Source: Sphingomonas sp. Leaf22
Lineage (GTDB): Bacteria; Pseudomonadota; Alphaproteobacteria; Sphingomonadales; Sphingomonadaceae
Direction of reading: 5' to 3'
DNA length: 64,000 bases
Assembly (NCBI RefSeq): GCF_001421715.1
Contig: NZ_LMKP01000034.1
Location: 62,230 to 126,229, forward strand
The position numbers were made by a program, and so were the translations under genes. Shown one piece after another: positions 45,258 to 53,692 of this stretch. The notes under the pieces were generated by a model that was given only the letters and a program-made list of their open reading frames with translations, was not told where the DNA came from and did not search any database. Every line of letters starts with the position of its first letter. Within the stretch, counting starts at the first letter, position 1.

Positions 45258-45271
45258 TACGAAACCGTACA
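45258..45271. promoter_or_regulatory. Palindrome GTACG-AAAC-CGTAC, candidate Crp/Fnr operator
   Basis: Perfect 5-4-5 inverted repeat in the 141-base divergent region between the first Crp/Fnr gene and the first ferritin-like gene. A close relative (GTACAAAATCGTGC) lies just upstream of the second Crp/Fnr gene, and GTACGCAATCGTGT at 41289 in the dct control region. Autoregulation is inferred. Confidence 0.45.
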
Positions 45272-45343
45272 TCCACGTCGTCGCTGCATCTTTAATCGAC
45301 CGTGCCTCGTTTCAGGCGAAGAACGATACAGGGAGACGGTACC

Positions 45344-46303
45344 ATGTCCGACCAAACGCTGTTGACGGAGGCGTTCGAAGCACGCGCCAAACGCCGGGAG
45401 GACCGGCGCGATTTCTTCCGAATGATCGGCGGTGCTGCGGCAGTCGGTGGTGCCGTGATCTTCGCATCGGAATCCAACGAAGCGATCGCTCAGACCGCGC
45501 CTAGTGATGCCGATGTGCTGAACTTCGCGCTCAACCTCGAATATCTCGAAGCGCAGTTCTATTATTTTGCGGCATTCGGTACCGGACTGCCCAGCTCGCT
45601 GCTGACCGGCACCGGTACGCAGGGTGCGGTAACCGGCGGGAAGCAGGTGACGTTCACCGATCCGGTCGTCGCCCAGTACGCCCGCGAAATCGCGGCCGAT
45701 GAACGCGCCCATGTCGAATTCCTGCGCGCCGGCCTCGGCACGTCGGCGGTCGCCCAGCCGGCGATCGATATCGGTTCGTCGGTCAATGGTGCGTTTTCCA
45801 GTGCGGCCCGCGCGGCCGGTCTGATTGGCGCGACCGACAGCTTCGACCCCTATGCCAGCGACGAGAATTTCCTGCTCGGCGCGTATATCTTCGAAGACGT
45901 CGGGGTCACCGCCTACAAGGGCGCGGCACCGCTGCTGTCGAGCAAGACCTTCCTCGAAGCAGCCGCCGGCATCCTCGCGGTCGAGGCGTATCACGCGGCG
46001 ATCGTCCGCACGACGCTCTATGCAAAGGGCATTCAGACCCCGGCGCTGATCGCGGCGACCGACGCGATCTCCAACGCACGCGACAGCCTCGACGGCACGC
46101 TCGATCTCGATCAGGGCCTGACCCCGCTGTCGACCAACCCCAGCGCCAGCAACATCGTCCCCCTCGACAGCAACGGCATCGCGTTCAGCCGTTCGGCGGG
46201 CCAGGTGCTGAATATCGTCTATCTGAACCGGGCCCAGGTGAGTGGTGGCGGCTTCTTCCCCAACGGGGTGAACGGCACCATCCGCGCCAGCGCTGCGAAC
46301 TGA
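45344..46303 (+). CDS. Tat-exported ferritin-like protein, copy 1
   Basis: 319 residues. Twin-arginine signal [20 protein letters not shown], then a ferritin_2-type four-helix domain. Candidate di-iron ligands: [22 protein letters not shown] (ExxH), [11 protein letters not shown] and [10 protein letters not shown] (ExxH). The C-terminus ends in a conserved [14 protein letters not shown] block shared with copy 2. GGGAG lies before ATG 45344. The family has been linked to desiccation and oxidative stress in some bacteria; the activity here is unknown. Confidence 0.88.
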   Translation: MSDQTLLTEAFEARAKRREDRRDFFRMIGGAAAVGGAVIFASESNEAIAQTAPSDADVLNFALNLEYLEAQFYYFAAFGTGLPSSLLTGTGTQGAVTGGKQVTFTDPVVAQYAREIAADERAHVEFLRAGLGTSAVAQPAIDIGSSVNGAFSSAARAAGLIGATDSFDPYASDENFLLGAYIFEDVGVTAYKGAAPLLSSKTFLEAAAGILAVEAYHAAIVRTTLYAKGIQTPALIAATDAISNARDSLDGTLDLDQGLTPLSTNPSASNIVPLDSNGIAFSRSAGQVLNIVYLNRAQVSGGGFFPNGVNGTIRASAAN

Positions 46304-46320
46304 GCCAGGGAGAGAGAATC

Positions 46321-47328
46321 ATGACGAACGATCCAATCCTGCAGGTGCTCGAAGCCTGCGAACAACGTCGCAACGCCCGGCGCGATTTCATGCGCTATGC
46401 CGGCACCGCGGCGGTCGCGACCGCCGGGGCCTCGCTGCTCGCGGCCTGCAGCGACAGCGGCGGCGGCCCGATCAACGGCGCTACCCCCACGCCGACGCCG
46501 ACCGCCACCACCGGCGTGACCGATGCCGATGTGTTCAACTTCGCGCTGAACCTCGAATATCTGGAAGCGCAATTCTACGCCTTCGCCGCTACCGGCAGCG
46601 GGCTGCCGAACAGCAGCCTGACCGGAACGGGTACGCAGGGTGCGGTTACCGGCGGGCGTCAGGTGACGTTCTCCGATCCGCTGGTCGCCCGCTATGCGCG
46701 TGAAATCGCGGCGGACGAACTGGCGCACGTCAACTTCCTGCGCACGACGCTGGGATCGGCGGCGGTGGCTCAGCCGGCGATCGATATCGGCGTGACCGCG
46801 ACCAGTGCCTTTTCGAACGCGGCCCGTGCCGCCGGACTGATCGGCACCGGCGCGGCGTTCGACGTCTATGCCAATGACGAAAACTTCCTGCTCGGCGCGT
46901 ATATCTTCGAGGATGTCGGCGTCACCGCGTACAAGGGGGCGGTCGGGTTCATCAGCAACAAGACCTTCCTCGAAGCGGCTGCGGGTATCCACGCGGCAGA
47001 GGCCTATCATGCCGGTCTGGTTCGCACCGTGCTGTATCGCAAGGGCGTGGCGACACCCGCGCTCCTCGATGCCGCCGACGCGATCTCGAACGCACGCGAC
47101 AGTCTCGATGGCAGCACCGATCTCGATCAGGGGATTCGGGCCACCGGTAGCGGTTCGACCCTCGCGTCGAACATCGTACCGACCGACAATAGCGGCATCG
47201 CGTTCAGCCGGACGCCGGGACAGGTGTTGAACATCGTGTACCTGAACCGTACCGCTCAGACCGCCGGCGGGTTCTTCCCCAACGGGGTGAACGGCACGAT
47301 CCGTCAGAGCGCCGCCAGCGGCACCTGA
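46321..47328 (+). CDS. Tat-exported ferritin-like lipoprotein, copy 2
   Basis: 335 residues, close paralogue of the gene 17 bases upstream. Signal with RRDFMRYAG (twin-arginine) ending in a lipobox LLAAC, so this copy is probably lipid-anchored while copy 1 is soluble; a Thr/Pro linker follows. Same ligand set ([41 protein letters not shown]) and C-terminal [12 protein letters not shown] strong terminator follows, so the pair is one transcript. Confidence 0.88.
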   Translation: MTNDPILQVLEACEQRRNARRDFMRYAGTAAVATAGASLLAACSDSGGGPINGATPTPTPTATTGVTDADVFNFALNLEYLEAQFYAFAATGSGLPNSSLTGTGTQGAVTGGRQVTFSDPLVARYAREIAADELAHVNFLRTTLGSAAVAQPAIDIGVTATSAFSNAARAAGLIGTGAAFDVYANDENFLLGAYIFEDVGVTAYKGAVGFISNKTFLEAAAGIHAAEAYHAGLVRTVLYRKGVATPALLDAADAISNARDSLDGSTDLDQGIRATGSGSTLASNIVPTDNSGIAFSRTPGQVLNIVYLNRTAQTAGGFFPNGVNGTIRQSAASGT

Positions 47329-47342
47329 TCGAGAAAAATAAG

Positions 47343-47376
47343 CGGGCCGTTTCGAAAGGAACGGCCCGTTTTTTAT
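47343..47376 (+). terminator. Rho-independent terminator after the ferritin-like pair
   Basis: CGGGCCGTT (47343-47351) pairs with AACGGCCCG (47360-47368), followed by TTTTTT. It closes the two-gene operon. Confidence 0.9.
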
Positions 47377-47415
47377 TGTTCCGACCCGGTTACCCGATCT
47401 ACGTGATCGCCAAAA

Positions 47416-48183
47416 TCAAGGCGCGACGCGAACCAGCCGGTCATAGGCGGCCTCGGCAGAGCCATAGGTATCCGCCGCCAGCGCCAGCAGTTTTTCCCGC
47501 TCCCGCACGATCACGCGCCCGCGCACCGACCGGATGGCATGTGCTTCTTCCAGCCGGTGCAGCGCATCGGTGATGCTGCTGCGACGCACGCCCAGCATGA
47601 TGCGGAACTCCTCATGCGTCATCGCGATCTCGTCGCCGCGCACCCGGTCGTGATAGAGCAGGATCCATCGCGCCAGCCGCCGTTCGACCGGATGGCCCAG
47701 TGCCGACACGACCGTCCGTCCCATCTGGATCATGAAGACCTCGATGAAGCGCAATAGTGCCCGGCGCAACGTCTCGCTCCGGTCCGCCGCCTCGACCACC
47801 CGCTCGACCGGTATCCGCAGGGCGGTGCCTGGCTCGGCGCGCAGGATGGTCGCATAGGGCGAACGATCGTCGCCCAATAGCACCGGCCAACCCAGATAGC
47901 CTTCGTTTCCGATCAGCCCGACCGCGTGCAACCGCTCGCCTTCGATCGCATCGAGCAACGCGGCGATCCCGGCGTCGAGGAAATAGAGATGCTCGATCCG
48001 CCCGCCTGCCGGAATGATGACGTCGCCGACCGCGATCGACACCCGTTCGAGATGCGGTGACAGCAATGCGAAGTCGGCATCGTTCAGCTGGGCCAGAAAC
48101 AGATTGGCGGACATCCGCCGGCCGGCGGGGCTGGTCGTGGTTGCCCGGTTCGCTAACCCGGCATGGTCGTGCTGCAAGCTCAT
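47416..48183 (-). CDS. Crp/Fnr-family transcriptional regulator, copy 2
   Basis: 255 residues: effector barrel (VAVGDVIIPAGG-like AVGDVIIPAGGRIEHLYFLD, VGLIGNEGYLGWPVLLGD), dimer helix (FIEVFMIQMGRTVV), winged HTH (MTHEEFRIMLGVRRSSITDA). No cysteine cluster. It belongs to the same general class as copy 1 but is clearly diverged. Start at ATG 48183, with MSANLF about 23 residues in as an alternative. A palindrome-like GTACAAAATCGTGC lies ten bases upstream. Confidence 0.88.
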   Translation of the reverse strand: MSLQHDHAGLANRATTTSPAGRRMSANLFLAQLNDADFALLSPHLERVSIAVGDVIIPAGGRIEHLYFLDAGIAALLDAIEGERLHAVGLIGNEGYLGWPVLLGDDRSPYATILRAEPGTALRIPVERVVEAADRSETLRRALLRFIEVFMIQMGRTVVSALGHPVERRLARWILLYHDRVRGDEIAMTHEEFRIMLGVRRSSITDALHRLEEAHAIRSVRGRVIVREREKLLALAADTYGSAEAAYDRLVRVAP

Positions 48184-48192
48184 CTTCGCTCC

Positions 48193-48206
48193 GTACAAAA
48201 TCGTGC
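48193..48206. promoter_or_regulatory. GTACAAAATCGTGC, candidate Crp/Fnr operator
   Basis: Eleven of 14 positions match the perfect palindrome at 45258-45271. It overlaps the expected promoter of the second Crp/Fnr gene, ten bases before its start, so it could serve autoregulation or cross-regulation. Confidence 0.4.
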
Positions 48207-48345
48207 CAAGGGAATCTAAGTCCGCTTCGTACCAACGGCGGAACGGCGTGCGGGTTGCCAACGATCGTCGTCGTCCGATCGACCCATATGCGAACGTCGA
48301 TCCGCATTGCCGTTTGCGCGCGGGTTGCATAGACAGTGCGCGACC

Positions 48346-49071
48346 GTGCCCAGCATTCATGCCCTTGCCAATCCTCGTCGATTTCTGTCGATCGCGCGAC
48401 CGCTGACCCCGGTGCTGCTGTGGGGCGGGCTGATCCTGTTCCTGTTCGGTTGCTGGGCGGGGCTGACGCAGACGCCGGCCGATTATCTGCAGGGGGAAAG
48501 CGTCCGCATCCTCTATGTCCATGTGCCGGCGGCGTGGCTCGGCATGGGCGGCTGGTCGGGACTGGCGATTGCCAGCATCGTCTATCTGGTGTGGCGGCAT
48601 CCGCTGGCGGCGGTCGCCGCACGGGCGATCGCGTTGCCGGGCGCGGTGTTCGCCGGCATCTGTCTGGCGACCGGATCGATCTGGGGGCGACCGACCTGGG
48701 GAACGTGGTGGCAATGGGACGGTCGGCTGACCTCGATGCTGCTGCTGTTCTTCGTCTATCTCGCCTATCTGGCGCTGGCGCGGGCCGATGCCGATCGCGA
48801 TGGCGACGGCCGCATCCCGGCGCTGTTCGGGATCGCCGGCACCGCGCTGCTGCCCGTCATCCGCTATTCGGTGCTGTGGTGGTACACGCTGCATCAGGGG
48901 CCGAGCATCACGCTGACCAAATCGACGATCGATCCATCGATCCTGTGGCCGCTGGGGTTCACCGCCGGCGGTGCCAGCCTGTTGTTCGGCGGCATCGTGC
49001 TGATGCGGATGCGCGCCGATCTCGCCCGGATCAAGGTGGAGGCGCGGATGCGCCGCCGGGCCGCGATATGA
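48346..49071 (+). CDS. ccmC: Haem exporter protein CcmC
   Basis: Six-helix membrane protein that presents haem to CcmE in cytochrome c maturation. The tryptophan-rich periplasmic motif is intact (WGTWWQWDGRLTS), with conserved histidines in LYVHVPAAWLGM and WWYTLHQGPSI. GTG 48346 gives 241 residues; the frame is open to 48307. First gene of a run in which every junction overlaps by four bases. ccmA and ccmB are not in the window. Confidence 0.95.
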   Translation: MPSIHALANPRRFLSIARPLTPVLLWGGLILFLFGCWAGLTQTPADYLQGESVRILYVHVPAAWLGMGGWSGLAIASIVYLVWRHPLAAVAARAIALPGAVFAGICLATGSIWGRPTWGTWWQWDGRLTSMLLLFFVYLAYLALARADADRDGDGRIPALFGIAGTALLPVIRYSVLWWYTLHQGPSITLTKSTIDPSILWPLGFTAGGASLLFGGIVLMRMRADLARIKVEARMRRRAAI

Positions 49072-49175
49072 ACCCCTGGCCCTTCATTCTCGCCGCCTAT
49101 GGCCTGACGATCGGCGCGATCGTCGCGCTAATCGTGTTCGCATGGGTGGCGATGCGCCGCGCGGAGCGGGGATGA
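49068..49175 (+). CDS. ccmD: Haem exporter protein CcmD
   Basis: A 35-residue single-helix protein (MNPWPFILAAYGLTIGAIVA, then FAWVAMRRAERG), too short for most gene finders but exactly placed between ccmC and ccmE with ATGA overlaps on both sides. CcmD stabilises the CcmC-CcmE complex and helps release holo-CcmE. Confidence 0.9.
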   Translation: MNPWPFILAAYGLTIGAIVALIVFAWVAMRRAERG

Positions 49176-49600
49176 CCCCCAAACGGCAACGCATGACGCT
49201 GGCATTGCTGGCGGTGATCGCGATCGTCGGCGCGGTGCTGCTGGCGATGTCGGCGCTCAGCGACGAAGCGGCCTTCTTCTACGCGCCCGCCGATGCGGCC
49301 TCGGCCCCGATCGACAAGCCGGTGCGGCTGGGCGGCATGGTCGCGCCGGGATCGATCCGGCGCATGGCCGATGGCGTGACGATCGCCTTCACCGTCACCG
49401 ATGGCAAGGCGACCGTGCCCGTCCGCTTTTCCGGCATTGCCCCCGATCTTTTCCGTGAGAATTCGGGCGTGGTCGCCGAGGGGCGCTTCGTGGCGGGCGG
49501 CAGCTTCGTCGCCGACAATTTGCTCGCCAAGCATGACGAACGCTACATGCCGCCGCAGGTCGCCGGAAAGATGCACAAGAGCGAAAGCATCGCCAAATGA
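49172..49600 (+). CDS. ccmE: Periplasmic haem chaperone CcmE
   Basis: 142 residues: short cytoplasmic N-terminus, one TM anchor (LALLAVIAIVGAVLLAMSAL), OB-fold (RLGGMVAPGSIRR, VRFSGIAPDLFRENSGVVAE) and the covalent haem-binding His in LLAKHDERYMPP. ATG 49172 overlaps the ccmD stop. Confidence 0.96.
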   Translation: MTPKRQRMTLALLAVIAIVGAVLLAMSALSDEAAFFYAPADAASAPIDKPVRLGGMVAPGSIRRMADGVTIAFTVTDGKATVPVRFSGIAPDLFRENSGVVAEGRFVAGGSFVADNLLAKHDERYMPPQVAGKMHKSESIAK

Positions 49601-51513
49601 TCGCCGAAGCCGGTCTTGCCGCGCTGTGGCTGGCGGCGGCGATGGCGCTGTTGCAGTTCGCGATGGCGGCGATCGCGCTGTCGTCGCGCGCGCAGGAGCC
49701 GCCGCAGATCGTTCGCGACCTGCTGGCGGCGGTGCGGCCGGTGGCGGTGGCGCAGGGGGTGCTCGCGCTCGGCGCGTTCGCGGCACTGACCGCGCTGTTC
49801 GCGCACACCGATTTGTCGGTGCTGCTGGTCGCCGAAAACAGCCACAGCGCGAAGCCGATGCTGTACAAGGTCGCCGCGACATGGGGCAATCACGAAGGGT
49901 CGATGCTGCTATGGGTAACCGTGCTGGCGGTGGCGGGTGGCGGTATGGCCCTGTTCGAACGGCTGCTGGCCGCGCGCACCCATGTCGCGACGCTGGCGGC
50001 GCAGGCGGCGATCGCGGCGGGTTTCTACGCGTTCCTGCTGTTCGCCTCCAACCCCTTTGCCCGCCTGTCGCCGGTGCCGCTCGACGGCCTCGGTCTCAAT
50101 CCGTTGTTGCAGGACCCAGGTCTCGCCTTCCACCCGCCGACGCTCTACCTCGGCTATGTCGGGCTGTCGGTGGCGTTTTCCTTCGCGGTCGGTGCGCTGG
50201 TCACCCGTGATGTCGGTCGCTATTTCGCGCGCGCGATGCGGCCATGGGTGCTGGGCGCATGGATTTTCCTGACCATTGGGATCACGGCGGGCAGCTACTG
50301 GGCCTATTACGAGCTTGGCTGGGGCGGCTGGTGGTTCTGGGACCCGGTCGAAAATGCCTCGCTGATGCCGTGGCTGGCGGCGACCGCGTTGCTGCATTCG
50401 GTGACGGTGCTGGCGACCCGCGACGGCTTGCGTGCATGGACGATCATGTTGTCGGTCGTTGCCTTCTCAATGTCGATGGTCGGCACCTTTCTGGTTCGAT
50501 CGGGCATCCTGACCAGCGTCCATGCCTTTGCCGTCGATCCGACGCGCGGCAGCTTCATCCTCGCGCTGCTGATCCTGTATATCGGCGGCGCGCTGGCGTT
50601 GTTCGCCTTTCGCGTCGGCACGGTGCGGCAGGGGGCATTGTTCGAACCGGTCAGCCGTGAAGGTGGGCTGGTGCTCAATAACCTGTTGCTGTCGGTCATC
50701 CTCGGCATCGTCCTGATCGGTACCCTCTATCCGTTGCTCGCCGAAGCGTTCGGCGTGCAACTGTCGGTCGGTCCGCCCTTCTTCAACCGCGCCGCCGGGC
50801 CGGTCGCGCTGCTGCTGGTCGCCGGGATGGCGGTCGGGCCATTGCTGCGCTGGCGACGCGACCGGGGCAGGGCGGTCGCACGGCGGATCGCCATACCCGG
50901 CGCGGTGACGCTGGTCGCGTTCGTCGCGCTGCTGTTCACCGGGGCCGGCTGGATGCCGATCCTCGGCCTGTCGTTCGCCGCCGGTCTGGCGGTCGCCAGC
51001 GTCCTGCCGCTGGTCGGGCGCAGTCCGTGGCGCACGCCGCTGCCGATCTGGGGCATGGTCGTGGCGCATTTCGGCATCGCCGTCAGCCTGGCCGGCATGG
51101 CCAGCGACAGTGCCTTCACCGCCGAACGCCTCGTCGCCGCCGCGCCGGGCGAGACCAACCGCGTCGGCCCGTTCGGGATCCGCTTCGACGGGATCAAGCC
51201 GGTCGTCGGCGACAACTGGTCGGCGGTGCAGGGGCGGCTGATCGTCACCCGTGACGGCGGCGCACCCTTCCTGTTGCGGCCCGAGCAGCGGTTCTTCGCC
51301 AATCCTCCCACCGAAACCAGCGAGGCCGCGCTCGCGACCTTTTGGGACGGGCAGCTCTATGCCGTCCTCGGCCGCGACGATCATGGCGGGCGCCGGCAGT
51401 TGCGGCTGTGGTGGAAACCGTTCGTGACGCTGATCTGGGCCGGCGGCGGGCTGATCGCGCTCGGCGGATTCGTGTCGCTGGTCGGGCGCGTCCGGCGGCG
51501 GAGGGCGCGGTGA
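49597..51513 (+). CDS. ccmF: Haem lyase subunit CcmF
   Basis: 638-residue multi-pass membrane protein that attaches haem to apocytochrome c with CcmH/I. WWD motif GWGGWWFWDPVENASLMPW; haem-ligand histidines in SAKPMLYKVAATWGNHEGSM and LLQDPGLAFHPPTLYLGYVG. ATGA overlaps on both sides. Confidence 0.97.
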   Translation: MIAEAGLAALWLAAAMALLQFAMAAIALSSRAQEPPQIVRDLLAAVRPVAVAQGVLALGAFAALTALFAHTDLSVLLVAENSHSAKPMLYKVAATWGNHEGSMLLWVTVLAVAGGGMALFERLLAARTHVATLAAQAAIAAGFYAFLLFASNPFARLSPVPLDGLGLNPLLQDPGLAFHPPTLYLGYVGLSVAFSFAVGALVTRDVGRYFARAMRPWVLGAWIFLTIGITAGSYWAYYELGWGGWWFWDPVENASLMPWLAATALLHSVTVLATRDGLRAWTIMLSVVAFSMSMVGTFLVRSGILTSVHAFAVDPTRGSFILALLILYIGGALALFAFRVGTVRQGALFEPVSREGGLVLNNLLLSVILGIVLIGTLYPLLAEAFGVQLSVGPPFFNRAAGPVALLLVAGMAVGPLLRWRRDRGRAVARRIAIPGAVTLVAFVALLFTGAGWMPILGLSFAAGLAVASVLPLVGRSPWRTPLPIWGMVVAHFGIAVSLAGMASDSAFTAERLVAAAPGETNRVGPFGIRFDGIKPVVGDNWSAVQGRLIVTRDGGAPFLLRPEQRFFANPPTETSEAALATFWDGQLYAVLGRDDHGGRRQLRLWWKPFVTLIWAGGGLIALGGFVSLVGRVRRRRAR

Positions 51514-52037
51514 AGCGTCGGGTGCTCTGGCTGCCGCTGCTGGCCTTCGTCGCCATCGCCGCGCTGTTCGCATGGATGTTGACGCGCGAGCCCGACCGGC
51601 AGGTCCGCTCGCGCCTGATCGGTCAGCCGCTGCCGGCCTTCACCCTCGCCCCGGCGGTTCCGGGCAAACCTGGCCTGACCACCGCCGCCTTCCGCACCGG
51701 TCAGCCGCGTTTGCTCAACGTCTTCGGCAGCTGGTGCGTCCCCTGCGCCGCCGAAGCCCCGCAACTCGCCAAGCTGGCCGAAGCCGGTGTGCCGATCGAC
51801 GCGATCGCTATCCGCGACACGCCGGACAAGGTCGCCACCTTCCTGCGCGACTATGGCGATCCCTATACCGCGATCGGCGACGACCGGAACAGTTCGGTGC
51901 AACTGGCGCTCGGGTCGTCGGGCGTGCCCGAAACCTTCGTCATCGATCGTCAGGGCCGCATCGCCCACCAGCATATCGGTGCGATCCGCGACGACGACGT
52001 GCCGGTCCTGCTCGCCGCGCTGAAGGCCGCCCGATGA
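51510..52037 (+). CDS. ccmG: Thiol-disulfide oxidoreductase CcmG (DsbE)
   Basis: 175 residues: N-terminal TM anchor (LWLPLLAFVAIAALFAWML) and a thioredoxin fold with the active site GSWCVPCAAEAPQL and the cis-Pro loop GVPETFVIDRQG. It keeps apocytochrome c and CcmH thiols reduced. GTG 51510 overlaps the ccmF stop (GTGA). Confidence 0.95.
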   Translation: MKRRVLWLPLLAFVAIAALFAWMLTREPDRQVRSRLIGQPLPAFTLAPAVPGKPGLTTAAFRTGQPRLLNVFGSWCVPCAAEAPQLAKLAEAGVPIDAIAIRDTPDKVATFLRDYGDPYTAIGDDRNSSVQLALGSSGVPETFVIDRQGRIAHQHIGAIRDDDVPVLLAALKAAR

Positions 52038-52438
52038 AGCGCGCGCTCGCCGTGACCCTGCTGCTCGCCGGTCCGGCATCGGCGCAATCGAACGTGCCGC
52101 CGCCGGCGCTTGCCGACACGCAACTGCCCGACGCGACGCAGGAGCGATCGGCCAAGGCGCTGATGGAAACGCTGCGCTGTCTGGTCTGTCAGGGCCAGTC
52201 GATCGCCGACAGCGACGCCGACATGGCCGCGGACATGCGCGCGCTCGTCCGCCAGCGGATCGCGAGCGGCGAGCAGCCCGACCGCGTCCGCGACTGGTTG
52301 ATCGAACGCTATGGCGACTATGTCAGCTATGATCCGCCGCTATCGCCCGCGACCGGCCTGTTATGGGCGACGCCGTTGCTGCTGCTCGGCATCGGCGTGG
52401 GTTTGGCGCGGCGCAGCCTGAAGCGGGGACGGCGATGA
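52034..52438 (+). CDS. ccmH: Cytochrome c-type biogenesis protein CcmH
   Basis: 134 residues: signal peptide (ALAVTLLLAGPASAQ), LRCLVCQGQSIADSDAD with the CxxC that reacts with apocytochrome, and a C-terminal TM helix. Corresponds to the CycL type (N-terminal half of E. coli CcmH). Confidence 0.95.
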   Translation: MKRALAVTLLLAGPASAQSNVPPPALADTQLPDATQERSAKALMETLRCLVCQGQSIADSDADMAADMRALVRQRIASGEQPDRVRDWLIERYGDYVSYDPPLSPATGLLWATPLLLLGIGVGLARRSLKRGRR

Positions 52439-53070
52439 ACGGTTGGCTGATCCTTGCCGCACTGCTGATCGGCAGTTTCGCGCTGCTCGTCGTCGCGCGC
52501 GTCTCGCGGCCGCTATGGGGCTTCGTCGGTGCGGCGCTGATGCTGGGGGCTGCCGGTTATGCCTGGCAGGGGCAGCCCGAACTTCCCGGTGCCCCGCGAA
52601 CGGCGCAGCGCGTCACCGAACCGGTCGATATCGCTGCCGACGATTTGCGCGACGCGATTTGGGGCCGGTTCACCTACGACTATGCCTATGCCGTCGCCGC
52701 CGACGGCCTCACCCGCGCCGGCGCGACGCAGGCAGCGGTGAACGCGGTGCTGGGCGGGCTGCAAGGCAATCCGCAAAGCGCCCGGCTCTGGACCCGGCTC
52801 GGCACCGCGATCCTTGCCCATGATGGCGGCCGCGTGTTGTCACCTGCCGCCAAGCTGGCCTTTGCACAGGGTATCGCTAACGCGCCGGACCATCCGGGGC
52901 CGTATTTTTATTACGGGATGGCGCTGATCCAGACCGGCGACCTGCCCGGCGCGAAGCGGGCATGGCTGGCGGCGCTGAAGCGGTCGCGACCCGATGCGCC
53001 GTACCGGGTCGATCTGGCAACCCGGCTGGTGTTGCTCGACCGACTGATGGCAATGCGGCCCACGCCCTAA
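52435..53070 (+). CDS. ccmI: Cytochrome c-type biogenesis TPR protein (CcmI-like)
   Basis: 211 residues: two N-terminal TM helices (LILAALLIGSFALLVVARVS and FVGAALMLGAAGY) and TPR-like helices (QSARLWTRLGTAILAHDGGR, PGPYFYYGMALIQTGDLPGA). Corresponds to CcmI/CycH, which holds the apocytochrome C-terminus; shorter than rhizobial CycH. Last gene of the run, with ATGA overlap to ccmH. Confidence 0.85.
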   Translation: MNGWLILAALLIGSFALLVVARVSRPLWGFVGAALMLGAAGYAWQGQPELPGAPRTAQRVTEPVDIAADDLRDAIWGRFTYDYAYAVAADGLTRAGATQAAVNAVLGGLQGNPQSARLWTRLGTAILAHDGGRVLSPAAKLAFAQGIANAPDHPGPYFYYGMALIQTGDLPGAKRAWLAALKRSRPDAPYRVDLATRLVLLDRLMAMRPTP

Positions 53071-53081
53071 CGCAATCCCAT

Positions 53082-53201
53082 CCCGTTCGGTTCGAGCAGC
53101 TTCGAGCTTGCCGAGAAGCGCCCGTCGAGAACGCATCGTTTGGGGCGACACCTTCTCGACTATCGTTGTCAACGCGCTCGAAACCGCTGGACCCAAACGG
53201 G
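53082..53201. repeat. Long imperfect inverted repeat element
   Basis: Outer arms 53082-53106 (begins CCCGTTCGGTTCGAGC) and 53177-53201 (ends GACCCAAACGGG) match at most positions when one is reversed. Inner arms CGAGAAG (53112-53118) and CTTCTCG (53152-53158) also pair. The 120-base unit lies just after ccmI and is different in sequence from the other repeat family. No ORF inside. Confidence 0.6.
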
Positions 53202-53263
53202 TATGAGCTAGGCGGGATCGACCGTCAGTTCGCTGGACGCAGGAATAGCGTTCCATCCCCTTT

Positions 53264-53359
53264 CGTCACCCCCGTGCAGGCGAGAGTCCATGTGCGCCAA
53301 GGTTGCGAATCCGGCCGAAACGTCAGCGTCTATGGATTCCCGCCTGCGCGGGAATGACG
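53264..53359. repeat. Paired palindromic intergenic repeat, copy 2
   Basis: CGTCACCCCCGTGCAGGCGA (from 53264) and an inverted partner reading TGGATTCCCGCCTGCGCGGG (from 53332), ending in AATGACG, with about 50 bases between. Same family as 13899-13994. Together with the inverted repeat at 53082 it fills the gene-free stretch 53071-53422. Confidence 0.7.
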
Positions 53360-53422
53360 AACATTCGTGGTTATCGCCGAATGTCGATCGGCCCTGGAGG
53401 AGGGGGAGGGAGGGGACTGGGA

Positions 53423-53644
53423 TCAGTTCACCCCGCGCCCGGTCTTTTCCTGCAACGCATCGATCGCCTTCGACGCGTCGGCCTTGGTCAGCGTATCGTC
53501 GAACGGCTCGCTCGCTTCCTCGCTCAGCGTCTTCAGATACGACGCCTGCGCACCGGTCATCTTCTCATCTCCGGTCGTCCAGTCGTCCGGGTCCTTCTCG
53601 GCGTTCGAAAAGGGTTCGCTCTTGGGATTGGCATGGTCGGTCAT
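53423..53644 (-). CDS. DUF3072 family protein
   Basis: 73 residues, hydrophilic. DPDDWTTGDEKMTGAQASYL and KTLSEEASEPFDDTLTKADA are characteristic of DUF3072. No known function. ATG 53644; a longer frame to 53683 is less likely. It lies downstream of kynU on the same strand, 48 bases away. Confidence 0.88.
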   Translation of the reverse strand: MTDHANPKSEPFSNAEKDPDDWTTGDEKMTGAQASYLKTLSEEASEPFDDTLTKADASKAIDALQEKTGRGVN

Positions 53645-53692
53645 GGCAGTTCCTTTCGACGCCACCAACCGCCCCGTTCCCAATTCGTTCCG

